From Raphanus sativus (Eukaryota; Streptophyta; Magnoliopsida; Brassicales; Brassicaceae): a stretch of DNA of 64,000 nt. Shown here piece by piece: positions 1 through 11,811 of this stretch. How positions within the stretch are numbered: position 1 is the stretch's first letter; every line of letters begins with the position of its first letter. Under the pieces are notes generated by a model, which had not been told where the DNA came from, did not search any database, and was given only the letters and a program-made list of their open reading frames with translations. The DNA lies in the NCBI RefSeq assembly GCF_000801105.2, contig NC_079517.1, forward strand, positions 1,116,001-1,180,000, read 5' to 3'. A program made the translations under genes and the position numbers.

Positions 1-824
1 CCTTTCAGCACCTAAATAAAACACCCAACGGACACAGAGTTTACATAAAAATTAAAAATCCAAAAGCCTAACTTCACAAAAAAAATCAATAAAAAACAAT
101 GCTATCTTCCTCCAAAAGATAAGATAACAAAACATACCATTTTGCTAAACTTCTCGATAGCCACCAGTGGAATCGTACCAAGTGGAACAAGCTTTCTGGT
201 CCCTTCAGTCTTCACAAAGAGTTCAATTTTCACAACATTGTCCATCAAAATATGATAGGAATGCAGAAAACTAACGGCAATAACATTACAACACAAAAAA
301 AAAGAAGAAAGAAGAGTCGTTACCAGAAACAGAATACGGAAGTTCGTCAGCAAGAGGGTCCCGACCTCATGAGTATTGATAAGGATAACTCCACAACACT
401 GAAATCAAAAAGCTTCTCAACAATACAGATTCCAAATTCAAAACAGTTACAATTATGATGATTAAACCTTAAGGAGATACCTCGAAGGTGATCCTCTCAG
501 ATTCCAGCAAGCAATCCAAGTTTGAAAAAGAGCTTGACCAACAAGCTGGCTGATGATGATCCTCCAACAAAAAAAAACAAAAAACAGAGAATAGTAAAAT
601 CATTAGGCTTCAATTGATTAACCCTAACAACGATGTTCTCATTCTCTCTAGCTTAATTCAACGCGGGAGAGAGAGAGAAGCTAGAATTGTGATAAAGATA
701 AGAGAGAGGCATTTACATCGAGTTTACTCCATTCGATCACGTCCCAGCTTCCCGTGCCTTCCATCTTCTCCGACGAATATCGCAGCGATCGTAATCGCCT
801 AGGGGAGTTTAACGGCGCCGTCAT
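1..824 (-). CDS. MTM2: Myotubularin-like phosphoinositide 3-phosphatase, N-terminal part (gene runs off the left edge)
   Basis: Myotubularins remove the 3-phosphate from PI3P and PI(3,5)P2 on endomembranes. Only the N-terminal, PH-GRAM-coding exons lie in the window. Exons read by hand on the minus strand: 717-824 (36 codons, start MTAPLNSPRRLRSLRYSSEK), about 487-552 (contains SNLDCLLESERITFE), about 327-405 (contains HEVGTLLLTNFRILFL), about 138-250 (ends VPLGTIPLVAIEKFSKM), and a fifth exon beginning near 11 (VLK). The stretch GTLLLTNFRILFL followed by GTRKLVPLGTIPLVAIEKF is the typical GRAM core. The catalytic CX5R phosphatase domain would lie beyond position 1 and is not seen. A second in-frame ATG at 764 (MEGTGSWDVIEW) is an alternative start; I prefer 824 because the SLRxYSSE-x-KM segment resembles Arabidopsis MTM1/MTM2 as I recall them. 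Position beside SIR suggests the At5g04540 orthologue. The assignment is good; internal exon edges are approximate. Confidence 0.82.
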
Positions 825-2265
825 CGGAATGAAACAGAGACGGTGATGAGGCGCTTTCACCTGCCGCTCAACGGTGACGACAACAACAAAAAAAAAAACA
901 GGATTCTTCACGCTGCCTTTTCGCCACGACTCCCTAATACGACGTAGTTATGGGGAAAGGCTTGCGTTTTTCTAAAAACTTTTTTTTATTTGTTTTAATA
1001 ATTATCTTTCTTGCCTATTTATGATTTTTATTTATCTTAAATATCAGTTATTTATGACTGCTGCGTGATACAAACTCCATTAATGTGTAAATTTATTATT
1101 TAAGAAATTATATAGTATTTTCTTATCTGGCTTTTGTAAACTCTATTACCGAGTTAATAATATAAAACTAGGTATTTGTCCGGACATGCAGACATAAATA
1201 TTTTATAATTATTTGTTAATACATATACTACTAACTAAAAACTATAATAATACATTATTATTTATGTTTTCATTAGAAACTTCTTAAGTATTATAATATT
1301 TTGAAATTTATTCATACACTATATTTATTATTAACAAGTAAATATTTATTATTAACAAATAAATATTTATTATTAATAAATAAATCTTAAAAATCACTCA
1401 GTATTCTATTTTCAGTTATATAAAATTTAAAAAAATATTTGATTAATATTTAGTTATGTGTTTTCTATTTTTGAATTTTTATTAAAATATATTTTTTGGA
1501 TAACAACGCAAAATACATAAGAATTATCTTTTTATTTTAAAATATATTTTAGATTTTTGGATGAATATTATTGTTAATTTTAGTCATTTATCTAATCAAA
1601 TATATTTTAATTTCGTTTTACTTTTGGAAAATTTATATAAACTCTGTTACCGAGTTAATAGTATAAAACTATACTTTCTCCGTGCTATTTTATATTCTAT
1701 ATTTCTTTACACATATTAAATAATCAATAAAATTTATTGTTTTATCCCTAAATAATATATTATTTTCTAATTATATTAATTAATAAACTAAATGAATATG
1801 CATAAAATTAGAAAAACTAGCAATTAAATACATTAAAAAATAAAACACATTCGAAATTAAATAAAATTTAAACTATAGAATAAAAACTATCGGCCTAATC
1901 TGAAATGGAGAGAAGGGTACAATTCTAACAAAATTGATCTTTCAAATCCATTATTTTAATATCCAAAAATGAATTACAATGAACTGAATTTGCAATTGTA
2001 AATTTATGATAAAAAAGTCAAATGAAATTTGCATTTATATGCTAAGATACTCCAATAAAGTATATTAAATGGTATAAGCATGCTGAATTTTGAGATTTGG
2101 ACATCTAAGTTTGGTCAACTATGCAAGTGCGGTTTCCACAAACCCACAAACACATACGAATAAACGAGGCGTGGGCATTTTAACATGGACCCAAAAACTT
2201 AACCAAAACTAATTTAAAAATATCATATCTAAAACTGAATCAAAAATTTACAAGTATTTTTGGGG
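825..2265. other. AT-rich intergenic DNA
   Basis: Contains the 5' UTR and promoter side of the MTM2 gene (825-950), then about 1.3 kb of very AT-rich DNA with short direct repeats such as the TATTATTAACAAATAAA units near 1325-1380. No coding region, RNA gene or clear transposon terminus was recognised. Confidence 0.6.
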
Positions 2266-2269
2266 TCTA

Positions 2270-2840
2270 AATATTTTTACCCGAAAAAACCAAAATCGAA
2301 AAGAACCGATCTGAATAGACACAGATCCGAAAAGAACCGAGCCGAATAAATCCGACCCTATAAGAACCTATTTTAAAACATATATATATATATATATATA
2401 TATATCCAAACTTATGTTATTATATATATAATTTTATGATTTAATTGAAATATATTTTGTTAACAATATTTGTTATTATTTTGTAATATTTTTAAGTAAT
2501 ATGATATAATATGATGTTGTAAATTTAGAGTTTAAAAATATTTTATTTTAATTATTAATAGTTTAATTTAAGTTATTTTGTAAACTTTTAGATATAAACG
2601 AAAAATATTTACTAAATATAGTATATCATGTCTTTTTCAGATTCTAAATATCCGAACCCGATCCGAACTCAATATAGATCCAAAAATTACAAGTATTTTA
2701 CAGGTTTTAGAATTATAGACCCGAACCGACTCAGACCCGACAAGTTCCGACCCGGAACCGATCCAGAAAATTATAAATACTTATATGGATCCAAATTTCT
2801 AGGATTAAAAGATCCGGACCCGACCTGAACCCGATATCCA
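2270..2840. repeat. Degenerate CCGAACC/CCGACCC-type simple repeat with a TA microsatellite
   Basis: Two blocks (about 2280-2370 and 2640-2840) are built from loosely repeated units such as ATCCGAAC, ACCGA, CCGACCC and GACCCGAAC. Between them is a pure TA run at 2380-2405. This kind of purine/CCGA-rich degenerate repeat is common in Brassicaceae intergenic DNA. A 66-codon ORF across it is a by-product of the repeat, not a gene. Confidence 0.6.
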
Positions 2841-3083
2841 GATGTCCATGCCTAAAATAAACTGTGGCCGAAAGTGAAGAAAACACCAACCACGAGTGAT
2901 GATATAATTACACACAAACTTGAACAAATCAGAACTTGAAGATCCGAAATTAAGGATTCTTATGTAACGGATTTTACATAGATCAAAAACAACCTTGCAC
3001 ATACGTATATGCAGTCGTATGCATCTCAACCACAATAAAATCGTAGAAACGATCGATATACAAGTATACAACCTTACTACAAG

Positions 3084-3451
3084 TCAAGAATTTGCAATCC
3101 ACGATGCAGAATAGTAAAGGAGAGAGAAGCTAAAAGAGGAGCTCACATCATTATACCTCTCGTGGTGGTAATCAACCAATGTCACAGCTTTTTGTTTTTG
3201 GGTATGGTCCAAGCTGCGTCCCCAGACTCCCCACGGTTTGGTCTTCCCGGGGTGAGTGTTCAAGTGCCAGTTTAGGTCTAATAATGTAGTCCTGGAGAGA
3301 TTCACTTGTTGTCTGTGTCCAAGCATTTCTCAAGGATTTTACTAGTGGTACGCTCTTGATGAGCCTCAGGCTTTAAGTTCTCTGCTGAATATCCAGACGT
3401 AGTTAAGCCCAACAACAAGCTCCCGTTAAGCAAAATGAAGAAGAACAAAAC
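3084..3451 (-). other. Unassigned small-ORF locus with a signal-peptide-like frame
   Basis: On the minus strand an exon-like stretch begins after a possible acceptor (TCTTCAG) at 3452 and is open from 3451 to 3302. It gives a hydrophobic start (VLFFFILLNGSLLLGL) followed by a polar tail ending EKCLDTDNK. An overlapping second frame from ATG 3326 runs to 3084 and contains HPGKTKPWGVWGRSLD. The first frame looks like a secreted peptide precursor, but no ATG for it was found in this exon and the second frame is not joined to it. It could be a small secreted-protein gene with an upstream first exon, a decayed gene left after loss of neighbours, or chance. I do not recognise the family. Confidence 0.22.
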
Positions 3452-3469
3452 CTGAAGATCAACGGATTA

Positions 3470-4507
3470 TAGAAACCGGGTTGCTTCTCTATTCTCCTCT
3501 TGATAAAAAAAACAAGCAAAAGCCTCGTCTAGACATAAAACAGAACACCAAATAGTTTTTATTTATGCCTTCAGTCATAGAAGCAGAAGAGAAACAAAAG
3601 GAAGGTTGGTTCATAGGTTCTTTTCATTTCTATCTAACAAATTGTAGCGTTTGTGCAAATCTAAACGCATGTCAACAATTAGACGCACCGTTTTCTCTGT
3701 CATTAACTACTTAAATTGTTAATGGTGTGGTTGGTCACCAACTAGTGTTATGTGTGTAAAAGATGTTATGGGTATAAAAGGATCACCCTTTGAGTATATT
3801 CACTAAAGAAAATGTAAGGTTATGTTGAGTATACGAGGAACAAAGTATTTAGCACTTGCTTATTAAAATAAAGAAAAAATAAGTAGGTAGCACCAGCTAA
3901 CACCCAGCATGGTGATCATATTTAGCATGTGCCCAACACGAACACTAACCTTTCAGCTTCACAAATCAGCAGAGTAGGTGAGAATGTGTTAGTCACCATT
4001 GTTAATTACTCTTTTACCCTCGTTGATGTATCTTCTTAACCAATGATTATCAGTCCACGTGGACAGTCTCTAGTATACTTTGGTGCACCAAGTTGCAGAA
4101 TATGTTTTTTTAATCATAGCATCTGAACCATTTAACTTTTGAATATATCCAAGATGCCATCCGGGTTCAAGTCTTTATCAGAGCAAAAATTCGATTTTTA
4201 TTTCTCATATTAGATTCTTGTTCACTGACGCGCCTCTCATCATGGACACGAAACACGGGCACTTAATTAACCGCTAGATCTTTAATGGACGGTGCGATAT
4301 AATAGTTGAAAAGTAAAGGCGTTGTGTTCCACGCGCTCTTCATGGGTATAAGCTAGCCGCCTCAGGTCACGTGAGAGTGCGCACGTTAGTCTCTGTCTCT
4401 CTAAATCCCTTAGCGCACGCCCTATTTCAATTTTATCAACACCATCAAAAGCCTTGTCTCTCACAGACACAAACACTCTCCTTCTCTCTCTCTCAATCAG
4501 TGAAGTG
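3470..4507. promoter_or_regulatory. Intergenic region upstream of SIR
   Basis: About 1 kb between the unassigned locus and the SIR start codon. The last 150 bases hold a CT-rich leader (CTCTCTCTCAATCAG) that looks like the SIR 5' UTR. No other gene or terminal-repeat element was seen. Confidence 0.5.
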
Positions 4508-7295
4508 ATGTCGTCGTCTTCGTTTCGATCTCCGGCGGGCGCCGCCGCCACTATGTTCTCGGCGGATCAGAAAATCAGGCTTGGGAGGCTCGACGTTTTG
4601 AGATCTTCTCATTCGGCTTTCTTAGGGAGAAATCCACGTGGCGTCGTCTCGGTTCATCCTTCCTCTTCCTCCTCGTCGAGTCCTTCCCCTATCCAAGCCG
4701 TCTCCACGGTAGAGATTCCATATTGATTCCGTTCATATTGAAATGTTCATATTGATTCCATTCTCCCGGGATTCTGATTCTAATCTTAGAGTATGTAAAT
4801 CGATTAGTCGGTTTAGTATGTAAATCGATTAGTCGGTTTAGTTTGATAAACCGACCGGTTTAATATTCTGTTAAGTGGTTTAATAGTTTGTTACACTCTG
4901 TCACTATCTCAGCTCAGTATAAGAGTAGTGATCAATGTTTATGTAAAGTAAATTATGCGATTCTTATGATTAAGTTTATGTTTTATTCAGCCGGCGAAGT
5001 CTGAGACTACGACCAAGCGGAGTAAAGTGGAGATAATCAAGGAGAAGAGCAACTTCATAAGGTATCCACTCAACGAGGAGCTTTTAACGGAGGCTCCTAA
5101 CGTCAACGAGTCCGCCGTGCAGCTCATCAAGTTCCACGGGAGCTACCAGCAGTACAACAGAGAAGAGCGTGGCGGAAGATCTTACTCCTTCATGCTCCGC
5201 ACCAAGAACCCTTCTGGCAAGGTCCCTAACCAGCTCTACTTGACTATGGACGACTTGGCCGACGAGTTCGGAATCGGAACGCTTCGTTTGACCACCAGGC
5301 AGACGTTTCAGCTCCACGGTGTTCTCAAGCAGAATCTCAAGACCGTGATGAGCTCGATTATTAGAAACATGGGGAGCACTCTTGGTGCGTGTGGTGATTT
5401 GAATAGAAACGTTCTTGCTCCTGCGGCGCCTTATGTGAAGAAAGACTATCTCTTTGCTCAGGAGACGGCAGACAACATTGCGGCTCTGCTTTCTCCTCAG
5501 TCGGGGTTTTATTACGATATGTGGGTTGATGGTGAGCAGTTTATGACTGCTGAGCCTCCTGAGGTGGTGAAAGCTCGAAATGATAACTCCCATGGAACTA
5601 ACTTTGTCGACTCTCCTGAGCCCATCTATGGTACCCAGTTCTTGCCTAGGAAGTTCAAGGTCGCTGTAACTGTGCCTACAGATAACTCCGTCGACCTCCT
5701 CACCAATGACATCGGCGCTGTCGTTGTTTCAGATGAAAATGGGGAACCACAGGGTTTCAATCTTTATGTAAGTTGAGACTCATTTAGCCTACATGTTTTC
5801 TTCTTTTGGATTGTTTCTTGGTTTGGAGCTGTTGAGGATAATGACTCGTCTTGTAGGTTGGTGGCGGTATGGGAAGAACACACAGAATGGAGTCTACTTT
5901 TGCCCGCCTGGCAGAACCGCTAGGTTATGTTCCAAAGGAGGATATTTTGTATGCTGTGAAAGCCATTGTAGTCACACAGCGAGAACACGGGAGAAGAGAT
6001 GATCGTAAATATAGCAGAATGAAGTATTTGATCAGCTCCTGGGGAATCGAGAAATTTAAAGGTGTTGTGGAGCAGTACTATGGTAAAAAGTTTGAGCCTT
6101 CCCGTGAACTTCCAGAGTGGGAGTTCAAGAGTTACTTGGGATGGCATGAACAGGTATTGTTTCTAAAAACCCTATGAAAATTCCTTCATTTTCAGAACTT
6201 GTCTGGTGGCTTAATCAGCAAGTATCTTATTCTCAGGGAGATGGTGCGTGGTTTTGTGGTCTTCACGTGGACAGTGGTCGTGTTGGAGGTATAATGAAGA
6301 AGACACTGAGAGAAGTAATAGAGAAATACAAAATTGATGTCCGCATCACACCAAACCAGAACATTGTGTTGTGTGATATAAAAACCGAATGGAAGCGTCC
6401 GATCACCACAGTGCTTGCTCAGGCCGGCTTGCTGGTGAGCTCAGCTTTCTTTGACTATTAGTTATGTATATTGAATAGCTATTGTGACACAAACTGAGGA
6501 AACCCCGCTTGCTTTTTTTTTTCTTTTGTAGCAACCTGAGTTTGTTGACCCACTAAACCAAACGGCAATGGCTTGTCCAGCTTTTCCTCTGTGCCCTCTA
6601 GCGATAACCGAGGCAGAGCGCGGAATCCCCAGCATTCTAAAGCGAGTTAGAGCAATGTTTGAGAAGGTAAAATAACTTACATTTATCTAAGCGTATGCCT
6701 CTACAAGCCATTGATCTTGATGTTAAAAATTCCTTTTCTTGGGATCAGGTTGGTCTGGAGTACGATGAATCTGTTGTGATAAGAGTAACCGGTTGTCCTA
6801 ACGGCTGTGCAAGACCGTACATGGCTGAGCTTGGTCTTGTAGGTGATGGACCCAACAGCTATCAGGTATGTTTCGAGCACAAGCTCATGTGAAGAGTGAG
6901 TACAGTGTAGCAAACAAGCAGGGCTTAACTTATATTCTCTGTTGTTGTGGGCATCATCCGCAGGTTTGGCTAGGAGGAACACCGAACCAGACACAGATAG
7001 CCAGGAGTTTCATGGATAAGGTGAAGGTTCACGACTTTGAGAAAGTCTTCGAGCCATTGTTTTATCACTGGAAAGTCGAGAGACAAACTAAAGAATCGTT
7101 TGGAGAATTCACAACTCGCATGGTAAGCATCACATATAACTAGGGATGTTATATAGGGTTACCCTGTGACTTGTAATTTTATTTTGAAGTACAAACAAAA
7201 TTGTTCACTTATATTTCTTTGCAACTATGATAAAATTGCAGGGATTCGAGAAACTCAAGGAGCTAATAGATACGTATAAAGGAGGTCCTCAGTAA
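4508..7295 (+). CDS. SIR: Ferredoxin-dependent assimilatory sulfite reductase, plastid
   Basis: Reduces sulfite to sulfide with six electrons from ferredoxin in the plastid, the step before cysteine synthesis. Eight exons: 4508-4708, 4991-5767, 5857-6153, 6237-6434, 6532-6666, 6749-6865, 6964-7122, 7242-7295 (1938 nt, 645 aa; Arabidopsis SIR is about 642). All junctions keep frame and most introns are phase 0. Residues 1 to about 67 form a Ser/Ala/Arg-rich transit peptide in exon 1. The siroheme/4Fe-4S ligands are present as CPAFPLC (Cys-x5-Cys, exon 5) and [10 protein letters not shown] (Cys-x3-Cys, exon 6). The substrate-site segment [15 protein letters not shown] is intact. ATG 4508 was chosen because [13 protein letters not shown] matches the family start; the upstream in-frame codon at 4454 is TTG. 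The gene appears complete and functional. Its place next to the RRM gene matches At5g04590. Confidence 0.97.
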
Positions 7296-7976
7296 GGAGG
7301 GATCAGCTTTTGGTCTATACAACTCTTGTGATGGAGAAACTTGTTCTTCTTTTGTACCCGCTTTTTTTTTTTGTTTCCAATATCGCTTTGTCTTGTGTTG
7401 TAGACTTGTATTAGCACATCAATAAGCATCTCTTTTCATTTTTCTCTTTTTACTCTCTTTAGTGTGATTTGATCTCCCTTCTTTTTAAAAATGGCTTCTT
7501 CGCTCCTTTTTGTTGTTCTTCTTTACCATTTTCTCATAGTTGATCTAAGAATATAATAGTGAAAGAATGTACTAATTTTAGAAACTGAGACATGCTTCAA
7601 CAAAAGAGTTTAACCATGTGAAACGCTAGTGAAAAGAGAGACACAAAAGATTTTTGTTGGAGTCCCTCCTGAAGATAACATTATGAGCCAAACGCAGACT
7701 TTCTTATTGGGTCAGTTTGTAGCTTATTGAGGTCCAAAGAGTTATCAATAAGAACATTCTCACATTAGTAATCCATAAGCCCATTTAACTATCGTCAAGC
7801 CAAACGTTTAATCGAAACGCTTGAAAAAAGAGTTTCCCGAACCTAGTTACTTTAAAAGGAAGATAAAAAAAAAACAAAACAGGAGGTGTCTGAAGGATAC
7901 AAGCCGCAGATTTTTATAAACCCTAACTTTGAATCTCGACTCTCTCCCTCATTCGCCGCCGACGACAACAGCAACA
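7296..7976. other. SIR 3' region and RRM-gene 5' region
   Basis: Holds the SIR 3' UTR (T-rich, with AATAAG-like sequence near 7420) and the 5' leader of the next gene (from about 7880). No separate gene or mobile element was recognised. Confidence 0.5.
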
Positions 7977-9439
7977 ATGGGTGCCAAGGCGAAGAAAGCT
8001 TTGAAGAAGAACATGAAGAAGATCTCTGCTTCCGCTGCTACTTCTTCCTCATCTCAGCTAGTTGTTCCCCAGAAACCCAAACCATCAGCCGACTTTTTGG
8101 TAATTTTCTCTTCGATGCTTTCACCTTACCTTTCAAATTCGTTTTCTATTACTTGAATCTCTGTGTTTGTGTCTGTAATAGCCACTAGAAGGCGGTCCAG
8201 CTCGAAAAGCTCCACTTACAAAACCTATCGAGAACAAATCCACGGTGCTATACATCGGTCGCCTCCCTCACGGTTTCTACGAGACTGAGATTGAAGGTTT
8301 ATTTTCTTTTGTTTTAACTTGATTACAAGCTAAAATCGATTATTATGTTTAGTCACACACTTCTCAAGTGTTGTAATACTTTTGGTTTGTAGCTTTCTTC
8401 ACCCAGTTTGGAACAGTGAAGAGAGTCAGAGTCGCACGAAACAAAAAGGTTATATATACATTCCTTATTTGTTTCTTTCTTTCTAGTCTCAAGAGGTTAT
8501 ATTATTAACAATCTTCCTTGTTACAAATTAGACGGGGAAATCAAAACATTTTGGATTCATTCAGTTTGAGGACCCTGAGGTATATATATACTTTTGAACC
8601 TTTGGAAAATGGTGAAACCCTGTGTGCTGTATATGCGTAATTCTTAAAATCTCTTTTTTTTTCATTTGGTTTTGGGTAGGTGGCGGAGATTGCAGCGGGT
8701 GCAATGAATGACTATCTGTTGCTCGAGCACATGCTTCAAGTCCGTGTTATTCCACCAGAGGATGTTAAACCTAATCTGTGAGTGTCTTCCTTCCTCTAAT
8801 TAGTGTGTTTTCTTTGTGAATTGTTAGTTGGCATAACCAATTGTGTTAGGTTAGCTCTGCTTTACTCGGCTGAATAGCTCTCTTTCGAGTGATTTCTCTT
8901 GTGGTTTGTCTGATGCAAGCTTAGAAGCACAGTGTCTGTGGTTTGCAGGATAGAACATGTGAAGAATTGTCTTTGAGCATTTGTATTAATTATAATGTTT
9001 GTATGTCCTGAATGATTATGTATTTAGGTGGAAAGGTTTTAAGTGCCAGTACAAACCAGTTGATTGGGTTCAGATCGAGCGTAAACAACACAACAAGGTA
9101 AAAATCTTAATTCACTTTTCTTGTTCTCAATTCACCATAGAATTTAACTTTGATGATTTCTCCTCCTGTATTACAGGAAAGGACACTGGAAGAACATAGG
9201 AAAATGCTGAACAAGGTTGTGAAACGTGATCAGAAAAGGAGAAAGAGAATCGAAGCTGCTGGAATAGAATATCAATGCCCCGAGCTTGTAAGTATCCCGA
9301 CTTCACAATTCTTCTACGTCCCCCTACATTATATAAATCTAAAAATAACTACTAAACTGCATGATCTTTTTGTTGTGTCTGCTTACAGGTTGGAAATACC
9401 CAGCCATTACCTAAGAAGATCAAGTTTAGTGAAGACTAG
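7977..9439 (+). CDS. Nucleolar RRM RNA-binding protein (NIFK/Nop15-like)
   Basis: Probable ribosome-biogenesis factor with one RNA-recognition motif followed by a basic helical tail. Eight exons: 7977-8099, 8182-8296, 8393-8448, 8532-8579, 8680-8777, 9028-9097, 9177-9287, 9389-9439 (672 nt, 223 aa). The N-terminus is Lys-rich (MGAKAKKALKKNMKK, nucleolar-signal type). RNP2 is VLYIGRLP and RNP1 is KHFGFIQF, split over exons 2-4. After the RRM comes WKGFKCQYKPVDWVQIERKQ and a KRDQKRRKRIEAAGIEY stretch, typical of the NIFK/Nop15 group. The start at 7977 follows a CAACA context, and the in-frame upstream codon at 7929 is rejected because it would add a non-conserved leader. Synteny matches At5g04600. 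Its stop lies 119 bp from the stop of the convergent methyltransferase gene. Confidence 0.92.
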
Positions 9440-9558
9440 TTACCTGGTTTTGGATAAGCTTTTGTTTTTGTATGTGGTATCTGGTTTGTTGTACTTTTGA
9501 CATCGGATCCAAAACTCAAACTTTGATTCCAATGAAAATTTTTATTTAAACGACAATC

Positions 9559-10788
9559 TCAAATCCTTTTTATAGCATCAATATACTTCAAGACTAGTGG
9601 TGGTAAATTCCGCATAGTAAAACCTCTCTTGCAATCTCTTATCGAAACCGTTGCAGTGAGAACAAAGTTTTCACCGTTCCCTACATCAATCTCGTACAAC
9701 TCAGCAAACACCCGTCTAAACTCATCCTTGAGTTCTTGGTAGAACGTCTTGTCCGGAGGAATGACATTGACAACCAAAACCCCACAAGGAACAAGAACTG
9801 CCCTTGCAGCAAGCAGAACATCTCTAGCCACAAAATCCATCGGAGGAGCACTCACGCCGTGGATCGGATCAGTCGAGTCAAGATCAACCATCAGGACATC
9901 AAATTTGCCACCACCATCATATCTCTTCAAGAAGTCAATACCATCTCCAACGTGGACACTCGCAAACCTCTCTTCCAACCCAAAGTAACGCCTCGCGATG
10001 CTCAACACTTGAGGATCTATCTCCACACCTGTAACCTCAAACCCTAACTGTAGCTTCAAGAAACTAAGCAATCCACCACCTCCAACACCAATACACAACG
10101 CCTTCGGTGGTCTACTACGTTTCAGCTCAGAATCAATTAAGGAGAGACTCGCCACCATCGGTGCTAAGTAAGGATGCACAAGCTCCCTGAGCTGAAGCTT
10201 AAACTTAAACTCCTCTCCTCTTCCGCGGACGATCTTGACGTCGGATTGGACTAAGTTAGGCATCCTCTTAAACCTCAATCTCCTCCTGAACTCCCTCGTA
10301 CCTTCCTCGATCTCAATCTCTACGTCTTCGATTAACATTTCACCTACGTAAGGCCCGACGGATCTCTCCAGCTCTACTCTGGATACAACGTTATCCTCGT
10401 AAATCAGAAACGGCACTTCTTCGTCTTTGGTTAGTGTTTTGGGTGAAAGAGCTACAACGAGAGGTTTCAGTCTCTGCTCGAGGATCTCGTCGTTGTCCTC
10501 GGCGGGGGAATCGGAGATAGCTTCGGGGTCGTCGCCGATCAGTATCAGACGAGAGATGTCGGGGAGGTTTAAGAGGAGCTGGAGATGGCCTGACTCGGTG
10601 GAGAAGATCCAGTCGGTTTCTCGGCGCTTGGGGACGAGCATGGCGGCGGCTCGGGGGGGAGATGAATGAATCGGCGAGTCGAGGACGGCGACTCGGAGGA
10701 GATGGGGCGGAGAAGTAGGGTTAGGGATTGTGAAGGAGATGAAGCGAGAAGGAGAGATGGTTTCGAAGATTCTCACATCAAGCGCCAT
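9559..10788 (-). CDS. METTL13 C-domain-like methyltransferase (spermidine-synthase fold)
   Basis: Intronless, 409 aa from ATG 10788 (MALDVRIFETISPSRF). In animals and yeast the related domain methylates the N-terminus of eEF1A; many plant databases call these spermidine synthase-related because of the shared Rossmann fold. The SAM site is visible: motif I KALCIGVGGGGLLSF, acidic VTGVEIDPQVLSIARRYFG, and DVLMVDLDSTDP. Upstream the RRLRFKRMPNLVQSDVKIV block is the family hallmark. The frame is open further upstream to ATG-like codons at 10863, so a 434 aa form (start MVQSGLPESAKSSERSKM) cannot be excluded. I chose 10788 because the upstream residues look like a translated leader. Tail-to-tail with the RRM gene and head-to-head with BIOF, as expected for At5g04610. 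Confidence 0.9.
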   Translation of the reverse strand: MALDVRIFETISPSRFISFTIPNPTSPPHLLRVAVLDSPIHSSPPRAAAMLVPKRRETDWIFSTESGHLQLLLNLPDISRLILIGDDPEAISDSPAEDNDEILEQRLKPLVVALSPKTLTKDEEVPFLIYEDNVVSRVELERSVGPYVGEMLIEDVEIEIEEGTREFRRRLRFKRMPNLVQSDVKIVRGRGEEFKFKLQLRELVHPYLAPMVASLSLIDSELKRSRPPKALCIGVGGGGLLSFLKLQLGFEVTGVEIDPQVLSIARRYFGLEERFASVHVGDGIDFLKRYDGGGKFDVLMVDLDSTDPIHGVSAPPMDFVARDVLLAARAVLVPCGVLVVNVIPPDKTFYQELKDEFRRVFAELYEIDVGNGENFVLTATVSIRDCKRGFTMRNLPPLVLKYIDAIKRI

Positions 10789-10863
10789 TACTCTCATTTC
10801 GATTTTCACCATTTTCGATCTCTCGGAGCTTTTTGCTGATTCTGGTAAACCGGACTGAACCAA

Positions 10864-11811
10864 ACCAGAACAAACCAGTCATGTGCCTTGCACCTTTTTT
10901 TCTTTTAATTATTCGCTAGATTTTGTTAGGCCCTTTCAAAACGCTGATTTTTTTTTTCTTTACAAGTTCTATATAAATGTGTCAAAATACAGACGTTATT
11001 TAATTCAATCAAAATTATAGATCTTTGGTTTATTACAGCCGATTTAATTTTAATCAAGCAAAACATATAATATTTATAATTATAATTTTCGTTAATTTTT
11101 ACAAAATTTACACTTTATAAATATATTTTAATTTTAAAGACGTTTAATGCGTTAACAATTATAGAGATTTTTGTATAAATTATTTTCTAAAATTTTGAGG
11201 ATATATAATGTTATAAATCTTTGTATGCAGATAATATTTTTCTTTTTGAATTTTTAAAATGGGCTGATTTACCGTTTTTACAGATAGAAAAACATTAAAA
11301 AAGATTATTTACTACGATTTTGGCTAGTCAACATAATAAATCAATAAAAGTTTAGACGGTTCTAGTCAATTCAATATAGTCAAACGCTATTATTCAATTA
11401 ATTGTCGAATAATAATAAAAATTTTATTGTTTAAATCCAATAAAAAAATATGTTTTGAGTTTACTGCGGTCCGTTTGATTTAACTAAAACAAAAGAGAAT
11501 GCTATATTTACGGTAGTCATTTTTGTTGATGAATTTCACAAAATTTCTACGTGTGATATTTCACTCCGTATATATGTAAAGATCTGAAATATATTTTATG
11601 CTTACAGATATATTCTCTGTATAAATTATCTATTAAAATCTCTGAGAAAATACTGATAAGGAAACAAATATCAATTAAATAAGGAAATATATATTAATTA
11701 GAAGAAAAAAATCTGAAGTGTATACTTTTTCTAATAGTATAAATTATGTTGGCAAACATGTAGAAGAAGAACCAAAAGCGCATTCTCCCTCCTCACAGTT
11801 ATACTCCACGA
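10864..11811. promoter_or_regulatory. Shared upstream region of the methyltransferase and BIOF genes
   Basis: About 950 bp of AT-rich DNA between two divergent start codons, so it must carry both promoters. I see no clear TATA pair or transposon termini. Several AATTTTTA-type runs and T tracts are present. Confidence 0.5.

Noticed and set aside
2628..2828. 66-codon ORF rich in Pro, Asp and Arg
   Set aside because: Translation of the degenerate CCGAACC repeat; no gene signals.
5084..5593. 169-codon minus-strand ORF across SIR exon 2
   Set aside because: Antisense shadow of a conserved coding exon; no domain and no independent signals.
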